A stretch of DNA of 64,000 nucleotides from Brevundimonas naejangsanensis (GCF_003627995.1 NZ_CP032707.1:2160501-2224500); one strand, 5' to 3'. Shown: positions 1 through 8,246, counted from the first letter of the stretch. Notes: generated by a model not told the origin, from the letters alone. Numbers and translations are program-made.

Positions 1-1
1 T

Positions 2-1306
2 GATTTGTTCGAAGCCTCCGGCATCCATCCTCCTGACGCCCCTCTGGCCGACCGCCTGCGCCCGCAGGCGCTGGACCAGGTGGTGGGCCAGGATCATCTG
101 CTCGGCCCCGGCGGGCCGATCCGCCGCATGATCGAGGCCGGGCGCCTAGGCTCCATGATCCTGTGGGGGCCGCCCGGCACCGGCAAGACCACCATTGCTC
201 GCCTGCTGGCCAGGGCTTCGGGCTATGAATATCAATCCATTAGCGCCGTCTTCTCAGGCGTCGCCGACCTCAAGAAGGCGTTCGAGGCCGCGCGGATGCG
301 CCGCGCGGCGGGCCAGCAGACCCTGCTGTTCGTGGACGAGATCCACCGCTTCAACCGCGCCCAGCAAGACGGCTTCCTGCCCTTCGTCGAGGAGGGGATC
401 GTCACCCTGGTCGGCGCCACGACCGAGAACCCCAGCTTCGAACTGAACGGCGCCCTGCTGTCGCGCAGCCAGGTCTATGTGCTGAAGCGTCTGGACGATG
501 CCTCGCTGGACCTGCTGCTGGAACGGGCCGAGGCCCTGATGGGCAAGCCCCTGCCGCTGACGCCCGAGGCGCGCCAGGCCATGTTGGCCCTGGCTGACGG
601 CGACGGGCGCTATCTGCTGACCATGTCCGAGGTGCTGTTCGACCTGCCGGAAGGCGAGCCGCTGGACGTCCAGACCCTCGCGGGCGTCCTTCAGAAGCGC
701 GCGCCCGCCTACGACAAGTCGCGCGAGGAGCACTACAACCTCATCTCGGCCCTGCATAAGTCGGTGCGCGGCTCGGACCCGGATGCGGCGCTTTACTGGC
801 TGGCGCGGATGCTGAACGGGGGCGAGGACCCGTTGTATCTGGCGCGCCGCATCGTGCGCATGGCGGTCGAGGACATCGGCCAGGCCGACCCCCTGTCCAT
901 ATTGGTCGCCAACGCCGCCAAGGACACATACGATTTCCTGGGCTCGCCCGAAGGCGAACTGGCCCTGGCCCAGGCGGTCGTCCACCTGGCCACAGCGCCG
1001 AAGTCGGTCGGCGTTTATGAGGCCTTCAAGGCGGCGAAGAAGGCGGCGTACGAAACCGGCTCCCTGACGCCGCCGGCCCATATCCGCAACGCCCCGACCA
1101 AGCTGATGAAGCAGCTCGGCTACGGCAAGGGCTACCAATACGACCCCGACATGCCCGAAGGCTTCTCGGGCGCGAACTTCTTCCCCGACGGGATGGAGCG
1201 CCGCACTTTCTACCAGCCCAAGGGCGAGGGCCATGAAGAGAAGGTCAAGGCGCGTCTGGAGCGCTGGGCGGCGATGCGGGCGCGGATGCAGAAGCAAACG
1301 CCATGA
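2..1306 (+). CDS. rarA: Replication-associated recombination protein A (AAA+ ATPase), 5' end outside window
   Basis: RarA/MgsA-family AAA+ ATPase that acts on stalled replication forks, related to clamp-loader and RuvB ATPases. The Walker A motif GPPGTGKTT is near residue 55 and the Walker B motif FVDEIHRF near residue 109, counting from the TTG at position 5. The C-terminal half is the family's helical tetramerisation region and ends in the usual KGYQYDPDMPEGFSG stretch. The frame is open to the window edge and reads D-L-F-E-A before the TTG. Homologues normally start a few residues upstream, so the real start is probably just outside. The stop overlaps the ATG of the next gene (ATGA), which suggests translational coupling. 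Confidence 0.93.
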   Translation, partial: DLFEASGIHPPDAPLADRLRPQALDQVVGQDHLLGPGGPIRRMIEAGRLGSMILWGPPGTGKTTIARLLARASGYEYQSISAVFSGVADLKKAFEAARMRRAAGQQTLLFVDEIHRFNRAQQDGFLPFVEEGIVTLVGATTENPSFELNGALLSRSQVYVLKRLDDASLDLLLERAEALMGKPLPLTPEARQAMLALADGDGRYLLTMSEVLFDLPEGEPLDVQTLAGVLQKRAPAYDKSREEHYNLISALHKSVRGSDPDAALYWLARMLNGGEDPLYLARRIVRMAVEDIGQADPLSILVANAAKDTYDFLGSPEGELALAQAVVHLATAPKSVGVYEAFKAAKKAAYETGSLTPPAHIRNAPTKLMKQLGYGKGYQYDPDMPEGFSGANFFPDGMERRTFYQPKGEGHEEKVKARLERWAAMRARMQKQTP

Positions 1307-1686
1307 ACCTCAATCAGGTCACGGTCGAGACCACGGACATTCCGCGCGCCAAGGCCTTCTATCAGCGGCTGGGGCTGACGCTGATCGTGTCCAGCGACCA
1401 TTACGCCCGCTTTCTTTGTCCCGGCGACGGCTCGGCGACGTCCGCCACCTTCTCGGTTCACCTCGCGCAACGGATGACGCCCGGCGGCGCCGCGATCTAT
1501 TTCGAATGCGCCGACCTGAACGAACGGGTCGCGGCGCTCCAAGCCGCGGGCGTGACGTTCGACCAGGAGCCGACCGATCAGCCCTGGCTGTGGCGCGAGG
1601 CCTGGCTGCGCGATCCGGACGGCAATCGGCTGTGCCTCTATTGGGCCGGCGACAACCGCGTGAACCCGCCATGGCGGGTTCCTTGA
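1303..1686 (+). CDS. VOC-superfamily (glyoxalase/bleomycin resistance) protein
   Basis: Small 127-residue single-module member of the vicinal oxygen chelate superfamily. It opens with a typical first strand (VTVETTDIPRAKAFYQRLGL) and ends with the characteristic RDPDGNRLCLYW strand. The superfamily includes glyoxalase I, extradiol dioxygenases and antibiotic-binding proteins, and the substrate cannot be read from the sequence. Its ATG overlaps the rarA stop by four bases, so it is probably co-translated with rarA. There is no signal peptide, so it should be cytoplasmic. Family assignment is secure; a specific activity is not. Confidence 0.85.
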   Translation: MNLNQVTVETTDIPRAKAFYQRLGLTLIVSSDHYARFLCPGDGSATSATFSVHLAQRMTPGGAAIYFECADLNERVAALQAAGVTFDQEPTDQPWLWREAWLRDPDGNRLCLYWAGDNRVNPPWRVP

Positions 1687-1764
1687 GTTTCTGATCGCCG
1701 TTCATTGTTAACCGTGACGGTTCGAGGCTAGCCTCGCGGAATCGGCAACCTGGGGAGGGAAACA

Positions 1765-2208
1765 ATGACCGATATCGCAAGGCGCGCGTCCGCGCCCCGG
1801 CACCTGTGGCTGGTCGGCGTGGTGTCGCTGCTGTGGAACGGCTTCGGCGCCTACGACTACATCCAGACCAATATGCGCGGAGAGGCCTATATGCGGGCCT
1901 CGGGCTTCGGCGACGCCGCCGTGGCCTATTTCTTCGCCATGCCGACCTGGATGTACGTGCCCTGGACCATGGGCGTGTGGGGCGCGGTTCTGGGCTCGCT
2001 GCTGATGCTGGCGCGCAGCCGTTGGGCGGTCCACGCCTTCGTCATCTCGCTGATCGGCGCCGCCGTCAGCGCGATCTACACCTACTTCATCGGCAACGGC
2101 CTGCAGGCCCTGGGGCCGATCGCCCATCTGCAGCTGCTGATCCTCGCCATCGCCGCTTTCCTGGCCTGGTACGCCTGGACCATGGCGAAGAAGGGCGTGC
2201 TCCGCTAA
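1765..2208 (+). CDS. Small integral membrane protein of unknown function
   Basis: 147-residue protein with about four hydrophobic segments: near residues 12-32 (HLWLVGVVSLLWNGFGAYDY), 50-75, 82-105 and 115-140. It ends in a short basic tail (MAKKGVLR), suggesting that end faces the cytoplasm. A gggaggg ribosome binding site lies seven to eight bases upstream of the ATG. No catalytic or binding motif is visible and I do not recognise a named family. It resembles small membrane proteins annotated as hypothetical in Caulobacterales and Sphingomonadales. It lies 11 bases before the next gene on the same strand, so the two may be co-transcribed. Confidence 0.75.
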   Translation: MTDIARRASAPRHLWLVGVVSLLWNGFGAYDYIQTNMRGEAYMRASGFGDAAVAYFFAMPTWMYVPWTMGVWGAVLGSLLMLARSRWAVHAFVISLIGAAVSAIYTYFIGNGLQALGPIAHLQLLILAIAAFLAWYAWTMAKKGVLR

Positions 2209-2219
2209 AGGCTCGGCGG

Positions 2220-2945
2220 GTGAAGACCCGCCAGCCTTTTTCCCTGACCGACGAAGAGATCGCCGCCGTCCGCTCCTGGGTGGTGCACGAAGACGCGCAT
2301 CTGATCGTCTTCAACAAGCCGTCGGGCCTGTCCAGCCAGGGCGGCCGCATCCAGGCGCACACCCTGGATGACCTGCTGTGGGCCTTCGCCCGCTCGAACG
2401 GCAAGCGGCCCGAGCTGGTGCACCGGCTGGACCGCGACACCTCGGGCGTCATCCTGGCCGCCAAGACCAAGCCCGCCGCCGGCTTCTTCGGCAAGGCGCT
2501 GCAGGCCCGCAAATTCCAGAAGACCTATCGCGCCCTGATCGCCGCCGCGCCCGAGCCGCGCGCGGGCCTGATCGACGCCCCCCTGCGACGCCAGGAGATC
2601 GGCCGCGAATCCTACATGCGCGTGGTCGAGGCCGACGCCGAGGGCGCCCAGGCGTCGCAGAGCCGCTATCGCACCCTGGCCGCCAACGAGCAGGGGGCGG
2701 TGGTCGAGCTCGAGCCCCTGACCGGCCGGATGCACCAGCTGCGCGTGCACATGGCCCACATCGGCCGGCCCCTGGTCGGCGACGTCCGCTACGGCGGGGC
2801 CCTGACCTTCGCCGGCCGCGCCGCGCCGCGCCTGATGCTGCATGCGGCCAGGCTCAGCTTTCCTCATCCCGACGGCGGCCGCGTGACGGTCGAGGCGCCG
2901 GAACCGGAGGACTTCGCCGCCTTGCGTCAGGCGGCGGGGCTTTAG
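2220..2945 (+). CDS. RluA-family pseudouridine synthase without S4 domain
   Basis: 241-residue RNA pseudouridine synthase. It isomerises uridine in rRNA or tRNA, and the substrate is not determinable here. The catalytic motif HRLDRDTSG is present, followed by the KTYRALI strand and the TGRMHQLRVHMAHIG motif of the RluA subfamily. The protein starts directly with the catalytic domain, like RluA or TruC, unlike the S4-bearing paralogue at 4131. I chose the GTG at 2220 because it lies 11 bases after the preceding stop and gives a normal N-terminus (VKTRQPFSLTDEEI). The open frame continues further upstream only as antisense-like sequence inside the previous gene. Confidence 0.9.
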   Translation: MKTRQPFSLTDEEIAAVRSWVVHEDAHLIVFNKPSGLSSQGGRIQAHTLDDLLWAFARSNGKRPELVHRLDRDTSGVILAAKTKPAAGFFGKALQARKFQKTYRALIAAAPEPRAGLIDAPLRRQEIGRESYMRVVEADAEGAQASQSRYRTLAANEQGAVVELEPLTGRMHQLRVHMAHIGRPLVGDVRYGGALTFAGRAAPRLMLHAARLSFPHPDGGRVTVEAPEPEDFAALRQAAGL

Positions 2946-2987
2946 CAGCTTTAATACGCCGTCACACAGGACGGCTGTCCCACCCCT

Positions 2988-3094
2988 CCGTCATCCTCGG
3001 GCTTGACCCGAGGATCGGACTGTCCGGCTGCACGACGTCGGAAAGGTCAAGCGCGCCCTGTGCTTGATCCTCGGGTCAAGCCCGAGGATGACGG
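2988..3094. repeat. Family A intergenic palindromic element
   Basis: A 29-base arm at 2988-3016 (starting CCGTCATCCTCGGGCTTGAC) is repeated as a perfect inverted copy at 3066-3094. Each arm is itself a hairpin (CCTCGGG..CCCGAGG), so the element can fold as two hairpins or one long stem. The 49 bases between the arms show no gene. Related elements lie at 8132, 41732 and, more loosely, 50951. The remainder of the gap before 3203 shows no other recognisable feature. Confidence 0.85.
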
Positions 3095-3202
3095 CGGAAG
3101 CGGGAAGGTGAGGCGGAAGGAGCATGGCTTCATCCGCGGTTCAGCTTTGTCCCGGAACAATCCGTCGCGCCCGCGCGCTGTTCGGGCGTGGGAGACATGC
3201 GC

Positions 3203-3697
3203 ATGAAACGCCTCGCCTTCGGATTGATCGCCGCCTCAGCCCTGGCCCTGTCGGCCTGCGCCAGCCTGGCGCCCTACGGCCCGCAGATGGGGCCGCGCGG
3301 TCAGGGCTATGCCGAGCAGCGCATCGAATCCAACCGCTTCCGCGTCACCTACAACGGCGTCGGCGCCCCCGGCCCGGTGGCCGACCGCGCCCTGTTCCGG
3401 GCCGCCCAGCTGACGGTCGATCAGGGCTATGATTGGTTCGAGGTGACGCAGCGCTGGATCGACGGCCGCCCCGACAGCGTGGGCGGCGTGCGTCCAAGCG
3501 TCTCGATCGGCGCCGGCTCCAGCCGGTACGGAGGCTATCGCGCCTCGGGCGTCGGCGTCGGCCTGGGCTTCGACCTCAGCGGCCCGCAGCCGACCTCGAC
3601 CACGCTGGAGATCGTCATGGGCCGGGGCCAGCGCCCCGACCGCCGCGAAGCCTATGACGCGCGCGGGGTTCAGGACGCCATCCGTCCGCGCCTGTAG
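3203..3697 (+). CDS. CC0125/CC1285-type lipoprotein
   Basis: 164-residue predicted lipoprotein. The signal peptide MKRLAFGLIAASALALSAC ends in a lipobox with Cys at residue 19. After it comes the RIESNRFRVTYNG... RALFRAAQLTVDQGYDWFEV pattern that I associate with the Caulobacter CC0125/CC1285 lipoprotein family. The C-terminal half is Gly/Ser-rich and ends in a possible beta strand. Three in-frame starts exist (3188 GTG, 3197 and 3203 ATG). GGAG at 3191-3194 is correctly spaced, at eight bases, only for 3203. Function is unknown; envelope attachment is inferred from the lipobox. Confidence 0.82.
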   Translation: MKRLAFGLIAASALALSACASLAPYGPQMGPRGQGYAEQRIESNRFRVTYNGVGAPGPVADRALFRAAQLTVDQGYDWFEVTQRWIDGRPDSVGGVRPSVSIGAGSSRYGGYRASGVGVGLGFDLSGPQPTSTTLEIVMGRGQRPDRREAYDARGVQDAIRPRL

Positions 3698-3747
3698 AGG
3701 GGCGCCAGCCCTTCGCAAATGACTGCGGAACAGTATAAGCCGCCAGC

Positions 3748-4134
3748 ATGACACGTTTTCTGCTGGTCGCGAGCGGGGGCGCCCTGGGCGCAATGGCGCG
3801 CTACGCCCTGGGCCTGGCGGTCGGCCGCCTGGCGCCCGGCGCCGCCTGGCCGTGGGGAACGTTCGGCGCCAACCTGATCGGCGGCCTGCTGATGGGTCTG
3901 CTGGCCGGATGGCTGGCGCTGAAGGCGGGGGCGCATCAGGAGAGCATCCGCCTGTTCGCGGCGGTCGGCGTGCTGGGCGGCTTCACCACCTTCTCGGCCT
4001 TCTCTCTGGAGGCGGCCTTGATGATCGAGCGCCGCGAGATGGCCACGGCCGCCCTTTATGCCGCCGCCTCGGTCGCCCTGGCCGTCGCCGCCCTGTTCCT
4101 GGGACTTCTCATCGCCCGAAAGGCTTTTGCATGA
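3748..4134 (+). CDS. crcB: Fluoride exporter CrcB/FluC
   Basis: 128-residue four-helix membrane protein of the Fluc/CrcB fluoride channel family, which works as a dual-topology dimer to expel fluoride. The family signatures GALGAMARY near residue 10, WGTFGANLIGG near residue 38 and GGFTTFSAFSLE near residue 75 are all visible. The single gene has normal length. I looked for a fluoride riboswitch in the 50 bases upstream and saw none. Its stop overlaps the start of the next pseudouridine synthase (ATGA). The arrangement crcB-rluC-HAD-ATP12 recurs in other alphaproteobacteria as I recall it. Confidence 0.93.
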   Translation: MTRFLLVASGGALGAMARYALGLAVGRLAPGAAWPWGTFGANLIGGLLMGLLAGWLALKAGAHQESIRLFAAVGVLGGFTTFSAFSLEAALMIERREMATAALYAAASVALAVAALFLGLLIARKAFA

Positions 4135-5126
4135 CCCGCGAGGTCAAGACTCTCTTTGTGGCGGAGGCCGAGGACGGCATCCGTCTGGACCGGTGGTTCA
4201 AGCGGCGCTGGCCGCACCTGTCGCACATCCAGGTGCAGAAGATGGCCCGCAGCGGCCAGATCCGCGTCGACGGCTCGCGCGTGAAGCCCGAGGACCGCCT
4301 GACCGCCGGCGCCGCCGTGCGCGTGCCGCCCATCCCCGAGGCGACCCCGCGTCAGCCCGGCGACAAGCATGAACTGAACGAACGCGACATCGCCTACGCC
4401 AAGTCCCTGGTCCTCTATGAGGACGACATGGTCATCGCCCTGAACAAGCCGCACGGCCTGGCCGTGCAGGGCGGCACCAAGACGACCAAGCACGTCGACC
4501 GCCTGCTGTCGGCCTGGGGCGAGGGGATGGAGCGCCCGCGCCTGGTCCACCGCCTGGACCGCGACACCTCGGGCGTGCTGCTGCTCGGCAAGGGGCCGGA
4601 GGCGGCCAAGCGCCTGGCCGGGGCCTTCGCCCGCCGTCAGGCCAAGAAGACCTATTGGGCCATCGTCATCGGCAATCCCAAGCCGTCGGCGGGCCAGATC
4701 GACATGGCGCTGAAGAAGACGGGCATCAACGACTTCGAGATGATGCGCCCCGCCGATCCCAAGGAGCATGGCGCCGAACCGGCCGAGACCGCCTACGCCA
4801 CCGTCAGCCGCGCCGCCCACCGCGCCGCCTGGATGGCGCTGCGCCCCTTCACCGGCCGGACGCACCAGCTGCGCGCCCATATGAGCGCCATCGGCCACCC
4901 GATCCTGGGCGACCCCAAATACGGCAACGAGCAGTCGAAAGAGCTGTCCGGCCCGCTGAAGCTCCAGCTTCACGCGCGCCGCATCGAGCTGGATCATCCC
5001 GGCGGCGGCAAGCTGATCGTCGAGGCGCCGCTGAGCCCCGAGATGAAGGCCGGCTTCAACCATTTCGGCTTCTCCGAGGACGAGGCCGACGAGGACCCCT
5101 TCGCGGGCGTGCGGCGGATGCGATGA
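4131..5126 (+). CDS. rluC: RluC/RluD-family 23S rRNA pseudouridine synthase with S4 domain
   Basis: 331-residue pseudouridine synthase. Residues about 15-80 form an S4 RNA-binding domain (DGIRLDRWFKRRW... KMARSGQIRVDG). The catalytic domain carries HRLDRDTSGVLLLG and TGRTHQLRAHMSAIGHPILGD. The layout matches RluC, which modifies several uridines in 23S rRNA. Assignment to RluC over RluD rests on neighbourhood and is less certain than the family. The start ATG at 4131 overlaps the crcB stop, and the stop overlaps the HAD gene start by four bases, so translation is probably coupled along the chain. The acidic tail DEADEDPF is unremarkable. Confidence 0.9.
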   Translation: MTREVKTLFVAEAEDGIRLDRWFKRRWPHLSHIQVQKMARSGQIRVDGSRVKPEDRLTAGAAVRVPPIPEATPRQPGDKHELNERDIAYAKSLVLYEDDMVIALNKPHGLAVQGGTKTTKHVDRLLSAWGEGMERPRLVHRLDRDTSGVLLLGKGPEAAKRLAGAFARRQAKKTYWAIVIGNPKPSAGQIDMALKKTGINDFEMMRPADPKEHGAEPAETAYATVSRAAHRAAWMALRPFTGRTHQLRAHMSAIGHPILGDPKYGNEQSKELSGPLKLQLHARRIELDHPGGGKLIVEAPLSPEMKAGFNHFGFSEDEADEDPFAGVRRMR

Positions 5127-5797
5127 GGCCGCTGGCCGTTTTCGACATCGACGGCACCCTGGTCGACAGCCGCGCCTCTATCCACCGGGCCGCGTGCGAG
5201 GCGGCGCAGGTTCTGGGCCTGCCGGAGCCGGCATACGACCGGGTGCGCCAGATCGTGGGCCTGAGCCTGCATCACGCTCTGCACGTGCTGGAGCCGGCGC
5301 TGACCGACGCCGAACTGGCTGATTTCGTCGCGGCCTTTCAGGCCAGCTTCCGCGCGATGTATGAGGCGGGCCATGAAGAGCCGCTCTATCCGGGCGTCAT
5401 GGACACCCTGCGTCGGCTGAAGCGCGACGGCTGGAGGTTGTCGCTGGCGACGGGCCAGAACCGCCGCGGCGTGGCCCGCAACCTGGCCCGGCCCGAGTGG
5501 AGCGACCTCTTCCTGTCCAGCCACTGCGCCGAGGACGGGCCGGGCAAGCCGGACCCGGCCATGCTGCGCGCCGCCATGGCCGCCTGCGGAGCCGACGCCG
5601 CCTCTACGACCATGATCGGCGACACCAGCCACGACATCGCCATGGCCGTGGCGGCGGGCGTCCATCCGCTGGGCGTCGGCTGGGGCTTCCATACGGTCGA
5701 GGAGCAGGCGGCCGCTGGCGCGCTGCACATCGCCGCTGATTTTCCTGATCTGGAGGCGGCGCTCGATCGTTTCGCCTCCGCCAGCTTGTTCGCCTAG
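5123..5797 (+). CDS. HAD-superfamily hydrolase, phosphoglycolate-phosphatase-like
   Basis: 224-residue HAD phosphatase. Motif I is FDIDGTLVDS (residues 7-16) with the nucleophile Asp and general acid Asp. Motif II lies in SLATGQ near residue 115, motif III is the conserved GKPDP, and motif IV is IGDTSHDIAMA. A helical cap of about 60 residues follows motif I, as in subfamily IA enzymes such as phosphoglycolate phosphatase (Gph). The true substrate cannot be determined. It sits between the rluC-like gene and ATP12, a placement I recall from other alphaproteobacterial genomes. The ATG overlaps the upstream stop (ATGA). Confidence 0.9.
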   Translation: MRPLAVFDIDGTLVDSRASIHRAACEAAQVLGLPEPAYDRVRQIVGLSLHHALHVLEPALTDAELADFVAAFQASFRAMYEAGHEEPLYPGVMDTLRRLKRDGWRLSLATGQNRRGVARNLARPEWSDLFLSSHCAEDGPGKPDPAMLRAAMAACGADAASTTMIGDTSHDIAMAVAAGVHPLGVGWGFHTVEEQAAAGALHIAADFPDLEAALDRFASASLFA

Positions 5798-5806
5798 AAA
5801 TCCATC

Positions 5807-6571
5807 ATGACCCACATTCCCCCGCTGGACCCCAACGTCGCCGCCCAGAAGGGCTTTCGTGAATCCGAGGAGCGCATCAAGCGCTTCTGGAAAAGCGCCG
5901 ACGCCGAGGCGCGCGACGGCGGCTGGATCGTCCTGCTGGACGGCCGCGCGCCCAAGACGCCGGCCGGGAGCGCCATCGTTCTGCCGACCGAGGCTGCCGC
6001 CGGCCTGGTCGCCGAGGAGTGGAACGCCCAGGGCGAACACCTGCTGCCCGCGACCATGCCCGCCACCCGCCTGGCCTCGACGGCCATCGATCGGGTCAGC
6101 CAGACGCGCGCGCCTGTTGCCGAAGAGATCGCCCGCTACGCCGGGTCGGACGTGCTCTGCTACCTGGCCGAGGCGCCGTCGGGCCTGATCGAGCGCCAGC
6201 AGGCCGAATGGGGGCCGTGGCGCGACTGGGCCGCGCGCGAACTGGGCGTCGAACTGCACACGGTCGAAGGCATCATCCACCGGCCCCAGGCGCCCGGGGC
6301 CCTGGCGCGGGTCGAGGCCCTGGCGCTGGCGCTGGACGACTTCGCTCTGACCGGCCTGGCGATGGCGGTGCCCCTGTTCGGCTCGGCGGTGCTGGGGCTG
6401 GCGGTGCAGCGCGGGGCGCTGGCGGGCGAGGCGGCGCTGGACCTGTCGCGGCTGGACGAAGCCTTCACCGAGGAGCGCTGGGGCGTGGACGAGGAAGCCG
6501 CCGCCCGCACCGCCGCCCACCGCGCCGAAGCGGCCCTGCTGCAGCGGTGGTTCGAGGCGCTTACCCTTTGA
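5807..6571 (+). CDS. ATP12-family F1-ATPase assembly chaperone
   Basis: 254-residue protein of the ATP12 family. In mitochondria ATP12 binds the F1 alpha subunit before assembly; alphaproteobacterial homologues are presumed to do the same. The conserved N-terminal RFWKSADAEARDGGWIVLLD and LPTEAAAGLVAEEW segments, the PATRLASTAIDRV stretch and the central DVLCYLAEAP are visible. It lies nine bases after the HAD gene, so it is probably the last gene of the crcB chain. Its 3' end overlaps the convergent pseudouridine synthase gene by 11 bases. Confidence 0.9.
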   Translation: MTHIPPLDPNVAAQKGFRESEERIKRFWKSADAEARDGGWIVLLDGRAPKTPAGSAIVLPTEAAAGLVAEEWNAQGEHLLPATMPATRLASTAIDRVSQTRAPVAEEIARYAGSDVLCYLAEAPSGLIERQQAEWGPWRDWAARELGVELHTVEGIIHRPQAPGALARVEALALALDDFALTGLAMAVPLFGSAVLGLAVQRGALAGEAALDLSRLDEAFTEERWGVDEEAAARTAAHRAEAALLQRWFEALTL

Positions 6572-7319
6572 TCAGCGCCGCCCGCTCGTCCGCGGTCAGC
6601 ATCCGCCACCGGCCTTCCGGCAGGTCGCCCAGCTTCACTGGGCCGATGCGGATGCGGTAGAGGTCGACGACCTCCAGCCCGACCAGTTCGCACATGCGGC
6701 GGATCTGGCGATTGCGGCCCTCGCGCAGCAGGAAGCGCAGGCGCTGGGGCTCCATCTGGGTGACGCGGGCGGGCTTCAGCTGGCGGCCGTCCAGCTCCAG
6801 CCCGTGGCGCAGCTTGGACAGCTTGGCCTCCGTCACCTGACCGGCGACGCGGACCAGGTATTCCTTGTCCAGGTCCGACTGCGGCCCGATCACCGCCTTG
6901 GCCACCACCCCGTCCGACGACAGCAGCAGCAGGCCGCGCGAATCCTCGTCCAGCCGCCCGACCGGGGGCAGGGAGGCGTCGCGCGCCGGGACTTCGCCTT
7001 CGCCGACCTTGTTGGCGGCGGTCAGCAGGCGCACGGCGGGGATCTTGCCGGGTTCCGGCTGGCCCGAGACATAGCCGACCGGCTTGTGCAGCAGGATGGC
7101 GACCCCCGCCGCCAGCGCGGCTTCGCCCTTGTCGTTCAGGGTCAGGGTCTGGCCCGGTTCGATCTTGCGGCCCGCGTCGCGCACCACCTCGCCGTCGATG
7201 CTGACCAGCCCTTCGGCGATCAGCCCTTCGGCCTCGCGGCGCGAGCAGACGCCGGTCTGGCCCAGCCACTTGTTGATGCGGACGGGTTCTGCGCCGTCAT
7301 AGGTGCGGGTGAAGGCCAT
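6561..7319 (-). CDS. RsuA/RluB/RluF-family pseudouridine synthase
   Basis: 252-residue enzyme with an N-terminal S4 domain (residues about 14-60, RINKWLGQTGVCSRREAEGL), followed by the RsuA-type catalytic domain. The catalytic motif is GRLDEDSRGLLLL, and the C-terminal GRNRQIRRMCELVG is diagnostic of this subfamily. The internal KEYLVRVAG strand is also conserved. It most resembles RluF or RluB, which modify 23S rRNA, but the exact site cannot be assigned. It is convergent with ATP12. It is the third pseudouridine synthase within 5.1 kb. Confidence 0.9.
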   Translation of the reverse strand: MAFTRTYDGAEPVRINKWLGQTGVCSRREAEGLIAEGLVSIDGEVVRDAGRKIEPGQTLTLNDKGEAALAAGVAILLHKPVGYVSGQPEPGKIPAVRLLTAANKVGEGEVPARDASLPPVGRLDEDSRGLLLLSSDGVVAKAVIGPQSDLDKEYLVRVAGQVTEAKLSKLRHGLELDGRQLKPARVTQMEPQRLRFLLREGRNRQIRRMCELVGLEVVDLYRIRIGPVKLGDLPEGRWRMLTADERAALIKG

Positions 7320-7441
7320 GGTCTGACTGACTCTCCGATGCGATCGGCTGTGTAGGACCCGCCTGCGCGTGGAGGCAAGGGCGGCGCCGCCGCGACCGAG
7401 TTCAGATTTTCCACGGCGCGGTTTTAGTTCACGTTTTCGTC

Positions 7442-7476
7442 GCTCAAGTTGACCTTGAGCATCATAAGCCTATATC
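7442..7476 (+). promoter_or_regulatory. Candidate sigma70-type promoter with palindromic operator
   Basis: The 19-base inverted repeat GCTCAAGTTGACCTTGAGC (7442-7460) has perfect 7-base arms around a 5-base centre. The -35-like TTGACC (7449-7454) lies inside it. A -10-like TATATC (7471-7476) follows after 16 bases. Dyads between -35 and -10 are typical of MerR-family control, and the arms resemble the SoxR operator, which has an 18-base geometry. The rest of 7320-7625 shows nothing else that I can identify. Confidence 0.45.
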
Positions 7477-7625
7477 AGCAGTCACCCTGATGATTTTGCC
7501 GAGTGCGCGGCCGATTATTTCGGATCGCGACGTTTGCCGTGTTTGATCCGGTTTCGGCGTGCAGGGCGCGACGATTTCTCTGAATTGCTCGCGACTATTG
7601 ATCGATAACCTTCGAAGGAGACGTT

Positions 7626-8117
7626 TTGTACGCTCAACGCAAGACTGCGACCGCCCCTCGTTCTCGCCAATACGGTAATCGCCCCACGCCGACTCGGCTG
7701 CGCTTCGGCCTGATCATGCGCAAGGGCATGGAATTCGGCGACCTCGGCGACATGGAGACCGCCCTTCGGTTCGAAGGCGTGTCCCTGGCCCCCATTTCGA
7801 CGGGCGAGGGCAGTCTGGTGTCGGGCGGACTGACGGTCCTGGCCACGGCGACTGCCGACGACATCAGCGGCGGCCGGGTTCAGGGCGTGGTGGTGCCGGG
7901 CGGCCTGGCGGACGAGGCCGGCCTGGTGCAGGTCAAGGCGCTGGTGAGCCTGGCCAAGGCGCACGGCCTGCCGGTTCTGGCCTTCGCCGACGGCGTGGCC
8001 GTGGCGGCCGAGATCTTCGGCCTGGCCGCCGAGGCGCCGGGCGCCGCCTTCCGCGACGGCAAGGTCGCCCTGCTGAACGACCGCGCTGAACTGACGGCGG
8101 TGGTCGCCGCCATCTAA
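7626..8117 (+). CDS. DJ-1/PfpI-like protein lacking the usual cysteine
   Basis: 163-residue protein with a pattern reminiscent of the DJ-1/PfpI glutamine-amidotransferase-like fold: GVVVPGG near residue 85, then a region where the family normally has a nucleophile elbow (A-I-C-x-G). Here that region reads VLAFADGVAVAAE, with no Cys. The product may therefore be non-catalytic, or my family assignment may be wrong. The TTG start is chosen because AAGGAG (7615-7620) lies five bases upstream and no better start exists. The first 30 residues are basic and low-complexity. An operator-like palindrome lies about 165 bases upstream of the start. Confidence 0.55.
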   Translation: MYAQRKTATAPRSRQYGNRPTPTRLRFGLIMRKGMEFGDLGDMETALRFEGVSLAPISTGEGSLVSGGLTVLATATADDISGGRVQGVVVPGGLADEAGLVQVKALVSLAKAHGLPVLAFADGVAVAAEIFGLAAEAPGAAFRDGKVALLNDRAELTAVVAAI

Positions 8118-8131
8118 ACGCGGCCTCTTTT

Positions 8132-8228
8132 CGTCATCCCCGGGCTTGTCCCGGGGATCCAGAAACACAAGGGGGGCGACTGAACGAGGCCTCGAGCCTG
8201 GATTCTCGGCACAGGGCCGAGAATGACG
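8132..8228. repeat. Family A intergenic palindromic element (97 bases)
   Basis: The ends are CGTCAT and ATGACG, an inverted pair. Inside them are two separate hairpins: one around CCCCGGGC/CCCGGGG (8138-8157) and one around TTCTCGGC/GCCGAGAA (8203-8223). About 35 unrelated bases lie between the halves. It sits between the 3' end of the 7626 gene and the 3' end of the convergent methyltransferase, so it could end transcription from both sides. Confidence 0.85.
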
Positions 8229-8246
8229 AACTTAAAGAATGCCCTT

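Noticed and set aside
254..1297. Long antisense open frame opposite rarA (347 codons)
   Set aside because: Shadow of a high-GC coding frame; low-complexity Arg/Gly/Gln-rich translation and no family resemblance.
3698..3747. Fluoride riboswitch before crcB
   Set aside because: The 50-base gap lacks the conserved pseudoknot segments of the crcB motif.
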